A stretch of DNA of 33,141 nucleotides from Candidatus Gottesmanbacteria bacterium RIFCSPHIGHO2_01_FULL_40_15 (GTDB lineage Bacteria; Patescibacteriota; Microgenomatia; 2-02-FULL-39-11): positions 1 through 33,141 of the forward strand of contig MFJF01000012.1 of NCBI GenBank assembly GCA_001779115.1, in the 5' to 3' direction. Below, in pieces: positions 13,936 through 23,035 of this stretch (position 1 is the stretch's first letter; each line of letters begins with the position of its first letter). A program made the position numbers and the translations under genes. The notes below the pieces were generated by a model, which had not been told where the DNA came from, ran no database searches, and saw nothing but the letters and a program-made list of their open reading frames with translations.

Positions 13936-16275
13936 TTATTCCAGAGGCAAACGTAGCTGAAAAATCCTGTCAACAGAAGTATCAGTCGAGAGAGTCAAGA
14001 CGCTATTATCTTTATTTTGTGAAATAAAATTATAAGGTGAAATCCTCAGTTTTGATGAAGCAAAACTCAAATCAAGAGATGAAATTTTATCTCCCGGCTG
14101 TTTCTGAAAATAAAACTGATAATACAGGTTATTAGTTTTCAATAAGTCCGATAAAAGATAGGAAAATTTTAACTCTAATTCCGAATTTTCAGGAATCTTC
14201 AACAAAATTCCATAAATGGTTTTGTCTTTCTGATAGGAAGACACCTCATAAAGATTATTATTTATTATTTGGTTATTAATAGCGGAATTTATCATTTGTG
14301 AATTTCGGGGCAGAATCAGGCGGAGATAATTTTTATATTCTCCTCCCTGAAGAAGTCCGTTTTGGCTCTGATTACGAAACTTCAGAGTAAGATCAGTGAT
14401 AATCTGGCCGTTAATATTAATTTTTTTATCAACTTTAATTGATTTTGTTATAAAATAATTGGCTTTATTAACACCAAAATTAGCTTCATTGATATATAAA
14501 TAATCAGGGAAACAAGAATCATTAATATTTATACAACCAATATCGTAAACACGTCCTGCCCAGGCTAATTTTTCCATATCCAGCTGAAAAGATGGATCGT
14601 TAAAAAAGAAGATAATATTTTTTTCATCAAGAGCTTTTTTGAATACCCTTAATACTTCCAAATAAGACACGTCCCCTGATACCAATTTTTGCTCAAGTTG
14701 TCCGGACACTGAATTCAAATAGTTCCTTTTGGCGTTTGAACCAGCAAAAAAATTTTCATTTATATAAAGTTGAGCTTTAATAAAAAAATTATCATTGGTT
14801 ATCACTTCATTATTAAAATCGGGTAATATTACACCACCAACCGCTTTAATTAAGTCCTGAACCAAAAATAAATTCATGCCGATCACACCATCGACTTTCC
14901 GGTTTATTGATTTTTCAAGAAACCACTGCGCCTGAAGTGCTGATGCAGCAAAATCAGGGTCAAAGTTACTGTCCCTTAAAAACCAATTGGGCTGCTGAAA
15001 ATGAATTCTGAAGACTTCCGGAGGATCAACATGACCTTTAAGTTGACCGTCAATACTGTAAACATCCAATATTTCAAAATTTTCGATATTTCCCCGGTTA
15101 AGAGTTAAAAAGCCAACAGAACCGATAAATCCACCGGTTGGGCGCAACTCCATATTATTCTGAAACAAGATCAAATAATTTTTTTTATCCGTATAAAGAA
15201 TTTTTTTCAATTGAGGAAAAATTTGAACCAATGAATCAGATTCAGTTATGAATGAACCTAAAAATGTGTCAATCGAATCAAGCGGAATACCCGGAAAATT
15301 TATAAATTTAATTTTTTGCCTTAAATTTTTAGCTGATGAAGACAATTTTAATATTTTATCAGTAACTGAATCAAAATCACCTTCGGATAAAAAGGCTGCT
15401 GATGAAGATTGAGCAGCAGCCCTATTATTCAAATTCCGGGCTTCAGACAACAAAAATTGAGAAGTTTTAAGAAATTCTTCAGATGAATCCAGAAGCTGTC
15501 CGGTATTTACAATAAAAGTTAAATTTTTTAAAGGAGACAGCGGACCAGCTGCAATGCCATAGATGATTTTTACTAATTTCAGTTTCTCATTAATTTTTTC
15601 TAAATTTTTAGAAACCGATGAATAATCAGAGGTTAAAAAGCTATCTTGAGTATCAAAAATAATATCCAGAGCGGATTTGGCCTGCCAATATAGAAATCCC
15701 GTTATTGAAAAAAAGAAAATAAGGATAAAAATAAAAAAATAAATTATATTCCCACTTAATTTTTTTTCAACATATGATTCTTTTAAATTTAAATCGGTTT
15801 GAGCAGGATCTTCTTTTTTAATCAAAGAAGTTTTTTCCGATATGACTTTTTTATGTGTTCCGAATGAAGGTTTTAAGCGGATATCAGAAACATTTTTATC
15901 ACTTTCAGTAAAAGTTATTTTTAGAATTTCATCAGTAATCTTTTGAAAATACCAAGGATTTAAATTTTCAACCCGAAGAATTTTAACACCGCTTAATCCG
16001 GTAATTGATGAAATATTTTCGCCGGTATAATCAATAAAAAGGAATTTACCGTAAGGCTTTAAAAATTTGATATGGGAATCTTTAACAATATCAACTTTAC
16101 CGAATTGAAAGATATAGTTAAATTTACCGCTTTTGGGATATTCACCCGCTTCAACAACTTCACAACCTCCCTGTTGAAGCTTCCGTGAAAGAGCTACGGT
16201 TATTTCTGAGCTGCCTACAATTAAAGCCAAAGGACCGGCAGATATTTCAATTTTTTCAGTTTTTATCTTGGCCAT
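13936..16275 (-). CDS. DUF4012 membrane protein with N-terminal Rossmann-like domain
   Basis: A 779-residue protein. Residues 1-125 (LALIVGSSEITVALSRKL and on, with FNYIFQFG and GKFLFIDYTG) look like a reduced Rossmann-type nucleotide-binding domain without a full Gly-rich loop. A polar linker follows, then a membrane helix at about 177-197 (IIYFFIFILIFFFSITGFLY). A helical stretch leads into DUF4012 from about 364: KNYLILFQNNMELRPTGGFI, FEILDVYSIDGQL and VDGVIGMNLFLVQDLIKAVG. The C-terminal 200 residues are probably beta-rich. DUF4012 proteins are common in CPR bacteria and Actinobacteria, linked by context to surface polysaccharides; their activity is unknown. It faces the LCP-like gene tail to tail, four bases apart. 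The RNase HI gene precedes it by 27 bases. Confidence 0.78.
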   Translation of the reverse strand: MAKIKTEKIEISAGPLALIVGSSEITVALSRKLQQGGCEVVEAGEYPKSGKFNYIFQFGKVDIVKDSHIKFLKPYGKFLFIDYTGENISSITGLSGVKILRVENLNPWYFQKITDEILKITFTESDKNVSDIRLKPSFGTHKKVISEKTSLIKKEDPAQTDLNLKESYVEKKLSGNIIYFFIFILIFFFSITGFLYWQAKSALDIIFDTQDSFLTSDYSSVSKNLEKINEKLKLVKIIYGIAAGPLSPLKNLTFIVNTGQLLDSSEEFLKTSQFLLSEARNLNNRAAAQSSSAAFLSEGDFDSVTDKILKLSSSAKNLRQKIKFINFPGIPLDSIDTFLGSFITESDSLVQIFPQLKKILYTDKKNYLILFQNNMELRPTGGFIGSVGFLTLNRGNIENFEILDVYSIDGQLKGHVDPPEVFRIHFQQPNWFLRDSNFDPDFAASALQAQWFLEKSINRKVDGVIGMNLFLVQDLIKAVGGVILPDFNNEVITNDNFFIKAQLYINENFFAGSNAKRNYLNSVSGQLEQKLVSGDVSYLEVLRVFKKALDEKNIIFFFNDPSFQLDMEKLAWAGRVYDIGCININDSCFPDYLYINEANFGVNKANYFITKSIKVDKKININGQIITDLTLKFRNQSQNGLLQGGEYKNYLRLILPRNSQMINSAINNQIINNNLYEVSSYQKDKTIYGILLKIPENSELELKFSYLLSDLLKTNNLYYQFYFQKQPGDKISSLDLSFASSKLRISPYNFISQNKDNSVLTLSTDTSVDRIFQLRLPLE

Positions 16276-16302
16276 AGGGCAGTTCTTCGAAACTTTACCG
16301 GA

Positions 16303-16728
16303 TTATTCATCCAAAGCAAGATTAACCAACTGGTCAGCCTGCCGGTTTTTTTCCCGAGGAATAAGATTGTAGACTATACTTACCGGAATTTCCTGCTCTA
16401 ATTCCCTGATCCGATAAATGTGTTCCCTAAGCCGGGAATTTTTTACCTTAAACAGACCGTTTACCTGATTGACAATAAGACTGGAATCTATAAAAATCTT
16501 AATAGTTTTAACTGATTTTAAAGACAAATTACCCGAATTTTCCGCCAGATATTCCAAAGCGGTTATCAAAGCCTGATATTCGGCTTCATTGTTGGTAGTT
16601 ATGCCTATATTTCGCGATATCCGTTTAATAATTTTGTCCTTTTCGGTTTTTATTACTACCCCTACGGCTGCCGGACCGGGATTTCCTCTGGCACCGCCGT
16701 CAGTATTTATTATCAAATTTTCAGACAT
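16303..16728 (-). CDS. RNase HI family ribonuclease
   Basis: A 141-residue RNase H-fold enzyme that would cut the RNA strand of RNA-DNA hybrids. Seen: Asp10 in INTDGGARGNPGPAAVG, Glu48 in TTNNEAEYQALITALEY, Asp81 in KIFIDSSLIVNQVNG and Asp132 in IPREKNRQADQLVNLAL, which gives the complete DEDD set. The short form without a basic protrusion resembles the archaeal and Gram-positive RNase HI type (Sulfolobus, Bacillus YpdQ-like). The ATG at 16728 lies 11 bases after a TATAAT (16745-16740), giving a leader of a few bases. DUF4012 follows in the same direction after 27 bases. Confidence 0.92.
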   Translation of the reverse strand: MSENLIINTDGGARGNPGPAAVGVVIKTEKDKIIKRISRNIGITTNNEAEYQALITALEYLAENSGNLSLKSVKTIKIFIDSSLIVNQVNGLFKVKNSRLREHIYRIRELEQEIPVSIVYNLIPREKNRQADQLVNLALDE

Positions 16729-16739
16729 AGCAGATATAT

Positions 16740-16745
16740 ATTATA
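16740..16745 (-). promoter_or_regulatory. -10 box of the RNase HI gene
   Basis: TATAAT on the minus strand, 11 bases before ATG 16728. No good -35 is seen at normal spacing. Confidence 0.4.
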
Positions 16746-16846
16746 AATATACCGAAACCTACACCAGGTAATACCATTCTTTTTAATTTTATCATTTAAT
16801 TTTTACCAATTTATAAAATAATGACTAAATATTCTTTTCATATTGC

Positions 16847-16875
16847 TTGACAATAATACCATAGCCAAATACGCT
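16847..16875 (+). promoter_or_regulatory. Promoter of the giant repeat protein gene
   Basis: TTGACA (16847-16852), 17-base spacer, TACGCT (16870-16875), then six bases to ATG 16882. The promoter lies inside the upstream in-frame extension beginning at TTG 16843, so the true start is almost certainly 16882 and the mRNA leaderless. The -10 is weak. Confidence 0.55.
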
Positions 16876-16881
16876 AAGAAT

Positions 16882-19800
16882 ATGAACGGTGAAAAATTAA
16901 AACAACCGACAGATCCGCTTCAGCAAAGGTATGATGCCTTAATATATGCAAAATTAAAACTGCAATCAGTAACTATTGATCTTGGCCTTCCACCTAAAGC
17001 AATAGTTGATAAATTTAACGAAGAACATCATGGAATTTATTTAAGGCGAACTTCTCAATTCCTAAGCCAGATTGAAACTGCCCAGAAGTTTTTAAGAGAA
17101 ATTAAAGCCGTAGGTCTTACTCCTGAAACTCCACTTGAAGAAATACGGAAGACAGATGAACGCTTCCGAACTGATGCCATAAAGCTTGGTATGGCCAGAG
17201 TTGACAAATCATCATTAGTGCAAATTTCTGATTATATCAGGCAATTCAGAGAAAGCGCGGAATCCATCGGTATACATAACGCCATAGAACTTCCTGTAAC
17301 CGATTTGGAAAACGCAATCCGGCAAGCCGGATCTTTAATTGAAATTGGTGACGTTCAAAAAACACCTATCAGACTGATCACCAAACGGATCAGATCAATA
17401 ATTGATGATGCCAAATCCATTGGTGTACCCACTGAAGACTTAAAAACAGCTTATGAAGTATGTAAAGATTTCCGAAAAAAATTAGACCAGGCCAAAATTT
17501 CAGGATTATCAGATCAACCTTTATCGCTTTTAACCAAAAGAGTCAGCAGTGAAGCAGAGCTCATCGGCATACCAGCCTCAAAATCAAACCAAGAAAAAAT
17601 TGCGTCTTTAATAAACTTCAGAAATAAGGCCGATGAAGCAATGATCATCAGAGCAGGCAGTGACCCAATTACCAATATTATTGAAAACGCCAAAAAACAA
17701 GCAACCGCTGCAAATATTCCCGGAGCAGATACTGCAGAACCCGTTAAATTATTAAATACCATTGCCAATTTAAGAAATTTAGCCGGCCAGGCTAGTATTA
17801 TCGGAGCAAAAACAGCACAACTGGCTGATCTTGCCAATAATATACGCAGAGATGCCAGAACAAACGGATTAGAAAAATCTGATACCGAACTGCTTCTGAA
17901 ATTAGCCGGAAAATTACTTCAAATCAGAGAACTGGCAGTAAGAGCAAATATTGACGGAGCAAGACTTAAAGATTTCGAATCTTTAGCAATAGCGATTAGA
18001 AAAGAGGGTCTTTTACTGGGTTTTGACGATCCCATTAATGCCGCAACCGACCTAATCCTTAAAACAAGTTTACGTGTCCGAACCGATGCGGCAATTTCAG
18101 GATATGAAGGTCCGGAAACTGCAAATTTGGTTTCAGTTGTTGTTTGGAATACCGATATCAGGGCAAAAACAGGCACATTGAATATCGTTAATGCGGACAA
18201 TATTCCGATGAAAGACTTAGCCAACCGGGTCAAAACTGAAGCTGCGATTGCCGGAATTGGTGATTTGGAGGTAAAAAACCTGCCAGAAATTGTTGATGAA
18301 TTGGTACAATTAAAAACTAACGCTATAAATGCCCATATTTTCAATTCCCAGAGAATGACCGTCACCGATCTGGTGAGATGTATCCGCCAGGAAGCTGCAG
18401 ATTTGGAAATTTCAAAAAATCCGGGTGACCCGCTTAATCACTTGATCGATGAAATTGATTTTTTGCGAACAACTGCCGATAAAGCTTTTATCGCGGGGGC
18501 ATATTCTGAGACGGCAATAAACCTTAAAAACAACATCCGAAATGAAGGAATGGGTTTAGGATTAAATGTTGAAAATTTAGGCTTGTTAACCACCTCTTCA
18601 ACCATTTATTTTTTAAGGACAGACGCACTGTCTGCCGGAATTATTAAAATGCCGGATATTCCCGCGTCTGAGCTGGCCACTCAAATCAGAAACAAGAGTG
18701 AGGAAATCGGAATCGCTGATCCAAACATACCGCTTGAAGAGATTGTAAATAAGATTTCTTCAGTTCAAAATGACAGTCTTATTATCGGGATACCCGTTAA
18801 TGAATCATTAACTCAAAAAAACAACAGGCTGCAATCTTATCTCCAAAAAGCTTCAGAGATCGGCGTTGCCGATACGGGACAGCCGTTTTTTCAAAGAGTC
18901 AATCAAATTATTTTCGAAGGACATAAAATCGGATTAAGTCCTGATATTACTTCCGAAGAGATTGTAAATGAGATTTGGAAATGGATAAAAGACGCTCAAA
19001 CATCTAAAATATCCTCAAAAAATACGATCGATGAAATAATAGCAGATATTAAATCAGCAGCACTTCAGATAAATATTGTTGATCCCGATGCGGAAACTCC
19101 GATAATTCTTTTAAACAAAGAAAAACAGGTTTCAGATGAAGCTGCAATTATTGATATTCCGGAAGCCACTGCTCTTGACCAAAAATACAGTCTCGTAAAT
19201 GATTTCAAAAACCGATCCCAAACCGCAGGCATATCTTCTGCAGTTAATAAATCCGTTGATGAAATTAACCAGGAGTTAATAAATCTGGGATCTCAAATCG
19301 GAATTGAAAATCCGGAAAAAGAACCTCCGGCCAATATTCTTGCACGAGCAGAACAAATAATAAGTGATGCCGCAGATTTAGGAATTCCCTCCGGAACAAC
19401 ATTAGACCAAAAATACCGGCAAGTGATAAATATAAGAAACGGCGCTCAACAATTAGAACTTCCGGATTCCCATAAAGCCCCAATTTCAGATGTGATTGAC
19501 AAATTAAAAGATCTGGCAAGAAACCAAGGAGTACTTAATGCTGACAGTTTACCTGCGGAAGAACTTTTGCTATCAATCGGCTCACGAACGGATAAAGGAG
19601 AATTTACTGCCCGACTGGTTACTGAACTGGGACCGGGAAGTGTCTTAGTTTCCGCGGAAAAAATCAATAATTGGGATAATGTACAACCGATATCTATGGA
19701 GCATAATTTAATATTAATTATCGGAGGAGAACTTGATTACACTCTGGGTGAACGTATACAAATTGACGGATTATTAAGTGATGAATCAGCAAGTATTGTT

Positions 19801-20523
19801 GAAGCTAACCGGATTATTAATCAAATAAAAAATATAAACGAAGAAATCAATAAATCAGAGGTAAAAAGAAATAATTTATTCCGTGATAAACAAATTACCC
19901 GGGACCAAATCAGACAATTTGAAATTTTAATTAACATCAGAAATTTTATCCAGAGCGGGAGGTCAGATATAGAAGTACTTAACCGGGATTTGACATCGCT
20001 TGGTTGGAAAATCCGTAGCACTGACGAATTGAGGCAAAAATATAATCAGACCACCAATTCAACACCTAATTTTGGATCTTATTACAGAATTATGGTCAGC
20101 CAAGATGATGCAACCGGCCATCATCCGGGTCTTATTGAACTTAATCAGGAAAAATTAAAATTACAAGAAAATTATCAGATCCTCAGAGAAAAACAACCAG
20201 AAGACAATGACACAATTTCTTTAAAACAACAACTGATATCAATAAATCAGATTGACGATTTATTGCAGCATTTAAATAACCCGGACGGAATAAAACAATT
20301 AATTGAACTCATTAAAAGTAAAAAAATTATTACGGACAAAACCACACCCGTACCTGAAACATTAAGACGGGGATTTGAATCGATAGTCTATGAAATTGAA
20401 CGGGGAGGCCGGGAACTTTTACCTTTAGACCGAATAAACGCCAATGAAAGGTATTTAATCAGAATAGCCAGAATATTGGCAGGAATTAGCGGCAGTATTA
20501 AAGGAAAAATTATTCTTCCTTAA
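16882..20523 (+). CDS. Giant helical repeat protein of unknown function
   Basis: A 1213-residue protein from ATG 16882. It is not recognised. From about residue 14 to residue 903 it is a continuous array of about 34 units of 23-28 residues (a few longer) with consensus LxxLxxxIRxxAxxxGI and a polar loop often ending in Pro. Examples are LADLANNIRRDARTNGLEK, ASELATQIRNKSEEIGIADP and LEEIVNKISSVQNDSLIIGI. The pattern predicts one helix plus loop per unit, stacking into a long solenoid. The last 310 residues differ: a short beta-like LILIIGGELDYTLGERI and then coiled-coil helices. There is no signal peptide or membrane helix, so it is probably cytosolic. A solenoid of this size suggests a scaffold, but no partner can be named. 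It ends tail to tail with the 124-residue gene, sharing TTAA. Confidence 0.85.
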   Translation: MNGEKLKQPTDPLQQRYDALIYAKLKLQSVTIDLGLPPKAIVDKFNEEHHGIYLRRTSQFLSQIETAQKFLREIKAVGLTPETPLEEIRKTDERFRTDAIKLGMARVDKSSLVQISDYIRQFRESAESIGIHNAIELPVTDLENAIRQAGSLIEIGDVQKTPIRLITKRIRSIIDDAKSIGVPTEDLKTAYEVCKDFRKKLDQAKISGLSDQPLSLLTKRVSSEAELIGIPASKSNQEKIASLINFRNKADEAMIIRAGSDPITNIIENAKKQATAANIPGADTAEPVKLLNTIANLRNLAGQASIIGAKTAQLADLANNIRRDARTNGLEKSDTELLLKLAGKLLQIRELAVRANIDGARLKDFESLAIAIRKEGLLLGFDDPINAATDLILKTSLRVRTDAAISGYEGPETANLVSVVVWNTDIRAKTGTLNIVNADNIPMKDLANRVKTEAAIAGIGDLEVKNLPEIVDELVQLKTNAINAHIFNSQRMTVTDLVRCIRQEAADLEISKNPGDPLNHLIDEIDFLRTTADKAFIAGAYSETAINLKNNIRNEGMGLGLNVENLGLLTTSSTIYFLRTDALSAGIIKMPDIPASELATQIRNKSEEIGIADPNIPLEEIVNKISSVQNDSLIIGIPVNESLTQKNNRLQSYLQKASEIGVADTGQPFFQRVNQIIFEGHKIGLSPDITSEEIVNEIWKWIKDAQTSKISSKNTIDEIIADIKSAALQINIVDPDAETPIILLNKEKQVSDEAAIIDIPEATALDQKYSLVNDFKNRSQTAGISSAVNKSVDEINQELINLGSQIGIENPEKEPPANILARAEQIISDAADLGIPSGTTLDQKYRQVINIRNGAQQLELPDSHKAPISDVIDKLKDLARNQGVLNADSLPAEELLLSIGSRTDKGEFTARLVTELGPGSVLVSAEKINNWDNVQPISMEHNLILIIGGELDYTLGERIQIDGLLSDESASIVEANRIINQIKNINEEINKSEVKRNNLFRDKQITRDQIRQFEILINIRNFIQSGRSDIEVLNRDLTSLGWKIRSTDELRQKYNQTTNSTPNFGSYYRIMVSQDDATGHHPGLIELNQEKLKLQENYQILREKQPEDNDTISLKQQLISINQIDDLLQHLNNPDGIKQLIELIKSKKIITDKTTPVPETLRRGFESIVYEIERGGRELLPLDRINANERYLIRIARILAGISGSIKGKIILP
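16921..19590 (+). repeat. Tandem protein-level repeat array, about 34 units of roughly 78 bases
   Basis: Read from the translation: successive units each carry a hydrophobic position, an IR/LR pair, Ala four or so residues later, and GI/GA before a loop. Two flavours often alternate: one with R..A..A.I.GA and one with IR.eA..lGI. The average period is about 26 codons. The DNA copies are strongly diverged, so it is an old array and not a recent slippage product. Confidence 0.75.
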
Positions 20524-20894
20524 TTTGTCTTCTTTACTGTTTGTTTTCCGGTATTTTTTTTAATTAATTTCTGAAGCGACAGTCTGATATCTTCAATCGA
20601 TTCCGCTTCCTTATTTTCAGCAATGTCCCTTAAAAAACGCATATAAACCTGCTCTTTAATCCGGGGATATAATTGGTTATCCATTTCTCCTTTACCTTTT
20701 TCAATTTCCAGAAGAGCCAATTCGAATTCATATTGAGACTGTACCATTAACAATTCATGAACCATCAACCATAATGTTTCGTCCAGAGATATTTTCTGTT
20801 GCGGTGAATAACCGGCTAATTTTACCAGAGTTTCCTGACGGATTTTATCATCGATCGGCAAATACTTTAATAAATTTTGGGTGGTTACTGTCAT
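20520..20894 (-). CDS. Small helical protein of unknown function
   Basis: A 124-residue protein, not recognised. It is predicted to be all helical (DKIRQETLVKLAGY; LDETLWLMVHELLMVQSQYE; LYPRIKEQVYMRFLRDIAEN), with a basic C-terminal tail rich in Lys and Thr. It has no signal peptide or membrane segment. It starts eight bases after the 679-residue coiled-coil gene and so belongs to the same transcript; the pair may form a complex. Its stop overlaps the stop of the giant repeat gene by four bases. Confidence 0.7.
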   Translation of the reverse strand: MTVTTQNLLKYLPIDDKIRQETLVKLAGYSPQQKISLDETLWLMVHELLMVQSQYEFELALLEIEKGKGEMDNQLYPRIKEQVYMRFLRDIAENKEAESIEDIRLSLQKLIKKNTGKQTVKKTN

Positions 20895-20902
20895 AATAAT
20901 AT

Positions 20903-22942
20903 TTATAAGTTTAAACCCTTGTCCCTAATTTCGTAAATCATTTTTGCAATAGCACCATGGACATCAATAAAGCCTATTTTCCTGGCTTTTAATACCGCCA
21001 AAACCTGTTTAAGCGGATCACCAGCGTTAAAAGAGACGTCAAAAGTTTCGGCCAGAATATTGGCTAGTGTATCCTGAGGAAGAACTTCCATAGCTCTTTT
21101 GCGATATTCCTCCTTTTTCATATTTCCGGGAGGATTATCCGTATTAAAGATCAGATCAATATAAGCAATATAGGCAGCAGGAATTTCATTGCCGGTCTGT
21201 CTTTTAACGACAGGATCAGGTTCCGAATCCGTAAAATCTGTTATCTGTTTTTCATTTAAAATACCCTGAGCACCGGGATATTTTTTCAAAGCCTGTAATA
21301 CGGCATCAAATTGCTCCAATTTAACTTTATTGGCCGGTGCTAATCCGGTTTCCAGCTGTTCTTCCAAATCATCAAGCCGGCTTTCCAGACCGGATATCCT
21401 GGTTTCTCTTAAAGATGTAATTCTATGCTCATAAATTGCTTTTTTTTGATGCAAACCCGGTTCACTATCAAATAAAGCAATAATTTCATCCAGCCTGGCT
21501 TTTTTTTTAATATAACCTCTATCGACATCAATTGGTTTTAACCTTCTTTCAAACTCGGCTTTTTGATGTTCCCAATTACTTTTGTGTCTTTGTTCTTCCT
21601 TGGCATCTCGGGCCTGCTCAAATCTTATCTGAAAATTTATTTGCGCCTGTTCCTGTTCAGCAATTATCGGAGAACGCTCGGCTTCCAATTGATTAACTTC
21701 CGGCTGAAGTCTTTCCCTTTCAGCCTGATTTACATCACGATTTTCTTCAATATAATTTAAAGAGGCATCAGCTTCATCAAGCTGGCCAATATATTTCTTT
21801 AATTGGGATTGGGCTTTGGTCAGATCTTCCTTCACTTCATTTATTTTTTCAATTATTCTTTCTTTGGATCTTGCCTGAATTTCAGGCTTTTCCAGACCGG
21901 TTCTTCTTTCTTCTATCTTGCCAACGGCATCAGAAAGACCGGAAATTTCACCGGAATTAATTTCAGTTAATCTTACCCTGGTCCATTTGGCAACAACATT
22001 CCGATGCGCTTCGAAAGCAAGCTCTAACTTGTCCTGAGGAGTTAAATTTTCCCGTTCAAAAAAGCTTAATATTTTTAACTGTTCCAAATAATCCAGGTTC
22101 CAATATGAAGAAATGTTTTGGGCAATATCCTTAGAATTTAATTTTCTGCTTTCAGTCTGATCCAAATTCAGTCTTTCCCAGGGAGTAGCGGCATTTAATT
22201 CACGGGGCGAAATTCCGATAGCCCGGTAAAAGATGAGTTGATTTTTGGCGGCATTAAGAATATATTCCGATACATTTTCTTTATTGATTCCTGACTGGCA
22301 CCATTCAATATATTCCCGATGCACTTGGGGCAAACGGCTGATATCCAAATCGGCCATCGGTGTGAGGTCAAGGCTGCCTTCGCTTCCATGAAAAATGCCC
22401 AAAGAACCGGTTAATTTTTGGAGGACGGCGTTTAACTCATTTTTAAGATGGGGAAGCCCACTTTCCAGACTTAATAACCTTAAAGTTTCAGGGGCAGTTT
22501 TTCCGACAACACCCTTTTTAGTTAAATCCAGCGATTGGCCAAGAGCCAGAAGCCGGAATAAAACTTCCTGGGTCACCATTCTGTCGGCAGCTATGATACC
22601 GGCTTCTGTTTCAAGCAGTTTTTCCGCACCGACGGTTTGATCTTCCAAACCGCCGGCTTGATCAAATGATTCCAAAAAATCCCATTGTTCCCGGGAAAGT
22701 TTATGGCTTTTTTTGAATTGCCTGAACCGCTCGGCAATTTCAATTACCGTAGGAACATATGATTTGGAAACATAACCGGTTTGTTCCACTACACCTGAAG
22801 CTCCCTCAATCATTTTTTCGAGACGCCATTTACGGATTCCTTCTGACGAAGTGGATGATGTGTCCTCAGCGGGCTGACCTTCTTTGCCTGAAGGAGCCTG
22901 GACAGGAGCCTGTTTGAGCGGAGTAGCGACCGGAGTTGCCAT
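20903..22942 (-). CDS. Large coiled-coil protein of unknown function
   Basis: A 679-residue protein with no recognised domain. Residues 1-35 are low complexity (Ala, Pro, Thr, Ser); residues about 36-340 are helical and globular (SREQWDFLESFDQAGGLEDQ; LPQVHREYIEWCQSGINKEN); about 345-550 form a long charged coiled coil (RSKERIIEKINEVKEDLTKA; QAERERLQPEVNQLEAERSP; RISGLESRLDDLEEQLETGL); the last 130 residues are a helical domain. No signal peptide or membrane helix, so probably cytosolic. It is divergent from the 594-residue gene across 93 bases that hold both promoters. By size, composition and place it looks like part of one functional group with its neighbours, but no function is shown by the sequence. 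Confidence 0.8.
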   Translation of the reverse strand: MATPVATPLKQAPVQAPSGKEGQPAEDTSSTSSEGIRKWRLEKMIEGASGVVEQTGYVSKSYVPTVIEIAERFRQFKKSHKLSREQWDFLESFDQAGGLEDQTVGAEKLLETEAGIIAADRMVTQEVLFRLLALGQSLDLTKKGVVGKTAPETLRLLSLESGLPHLKNELNAVLQKLTGSLGIFHGSEGSLDLTPMADLDISRLPQVHREYIEWCQSGINKENVSEYILNAAKNQLIFYRAIGISPRELNAATPWERLNLDQTESRKLNSKDIAQNISSYWNLDYLEQLKILSFFERENLTPQDKLELAFEAHRNVVAKWTRVRLTEINSGEISGLSDAVGKIEERRTGLEKPEIQARSKERIIEKINEVKEDLTKAQSQLKKYIGQLDEADASLNYIEENRDVNQAERERLQPEVNQLEAERSPIIAEQEQAQINFQIRFEQARDAKEEQRHKSNWEHQKAEFERRLKPIDVDRGYIKKKARLDEIIALFDSEPGLHQKKAIYEHRITSLRETRISGLESRLDDLEEQLETGLAPANKVKLEQFDAVLQALKKYPGAQGILNEKQITDFTDSEPDPVVKRQTGNEIPAAYIAYIDLIFNTDNPPGNMKKEEYRKRAMEVLPQDTLANILAETFDVSFNAGDPLKQVLAVLKARKIGFIDVHGAIAKMIYEIRDKGLNL

Positions 22943-22948
22943 ATCTAT

Positions 22949-22977
22949 ATTTCACTCTAACACAGTAGTAATGTCAT
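22949..22977 (-). promoter_or_regulatory. Promoter of the coiled-coil/124-residue pair
   Basis: ATGACA (22977-22972), 17-base spacer, TGAAAT (22954-22949), six bases before ATG 22942. Leaderless layout; the -10 matches consensus at four of six positions. Confidence 0.4.
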
Positions 22978-22999
22978 CTTCAATAATAGGAGTAATTGC

Positions 23000-23027
23000 T
23001 TGTAAAGTCATTTAATATTCCTATAAA
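23000..23027 (+). promoter_or_regulatory. Promoter of the 594-residue protein gene
   Basis: TTGTAA (23000-23005), 16-base spacer, TATAAA (23022-23027), eight bases before ATG 23036, so the leader is about one or two bases. The opposing -35 starts only 22 bases away, so the two genes could be controlled together. Confidence 0.55.
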
Positions 23028-23035
23028 ATAAACTT

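Noticed and set aside
16843-16881. N-terminal extension of the giant repeat protein from TTG 16843
   Set aside because: The extension contains the -35 and -10 boxes, and ATG 16882 fits the leaderless pattern seen at other genes.
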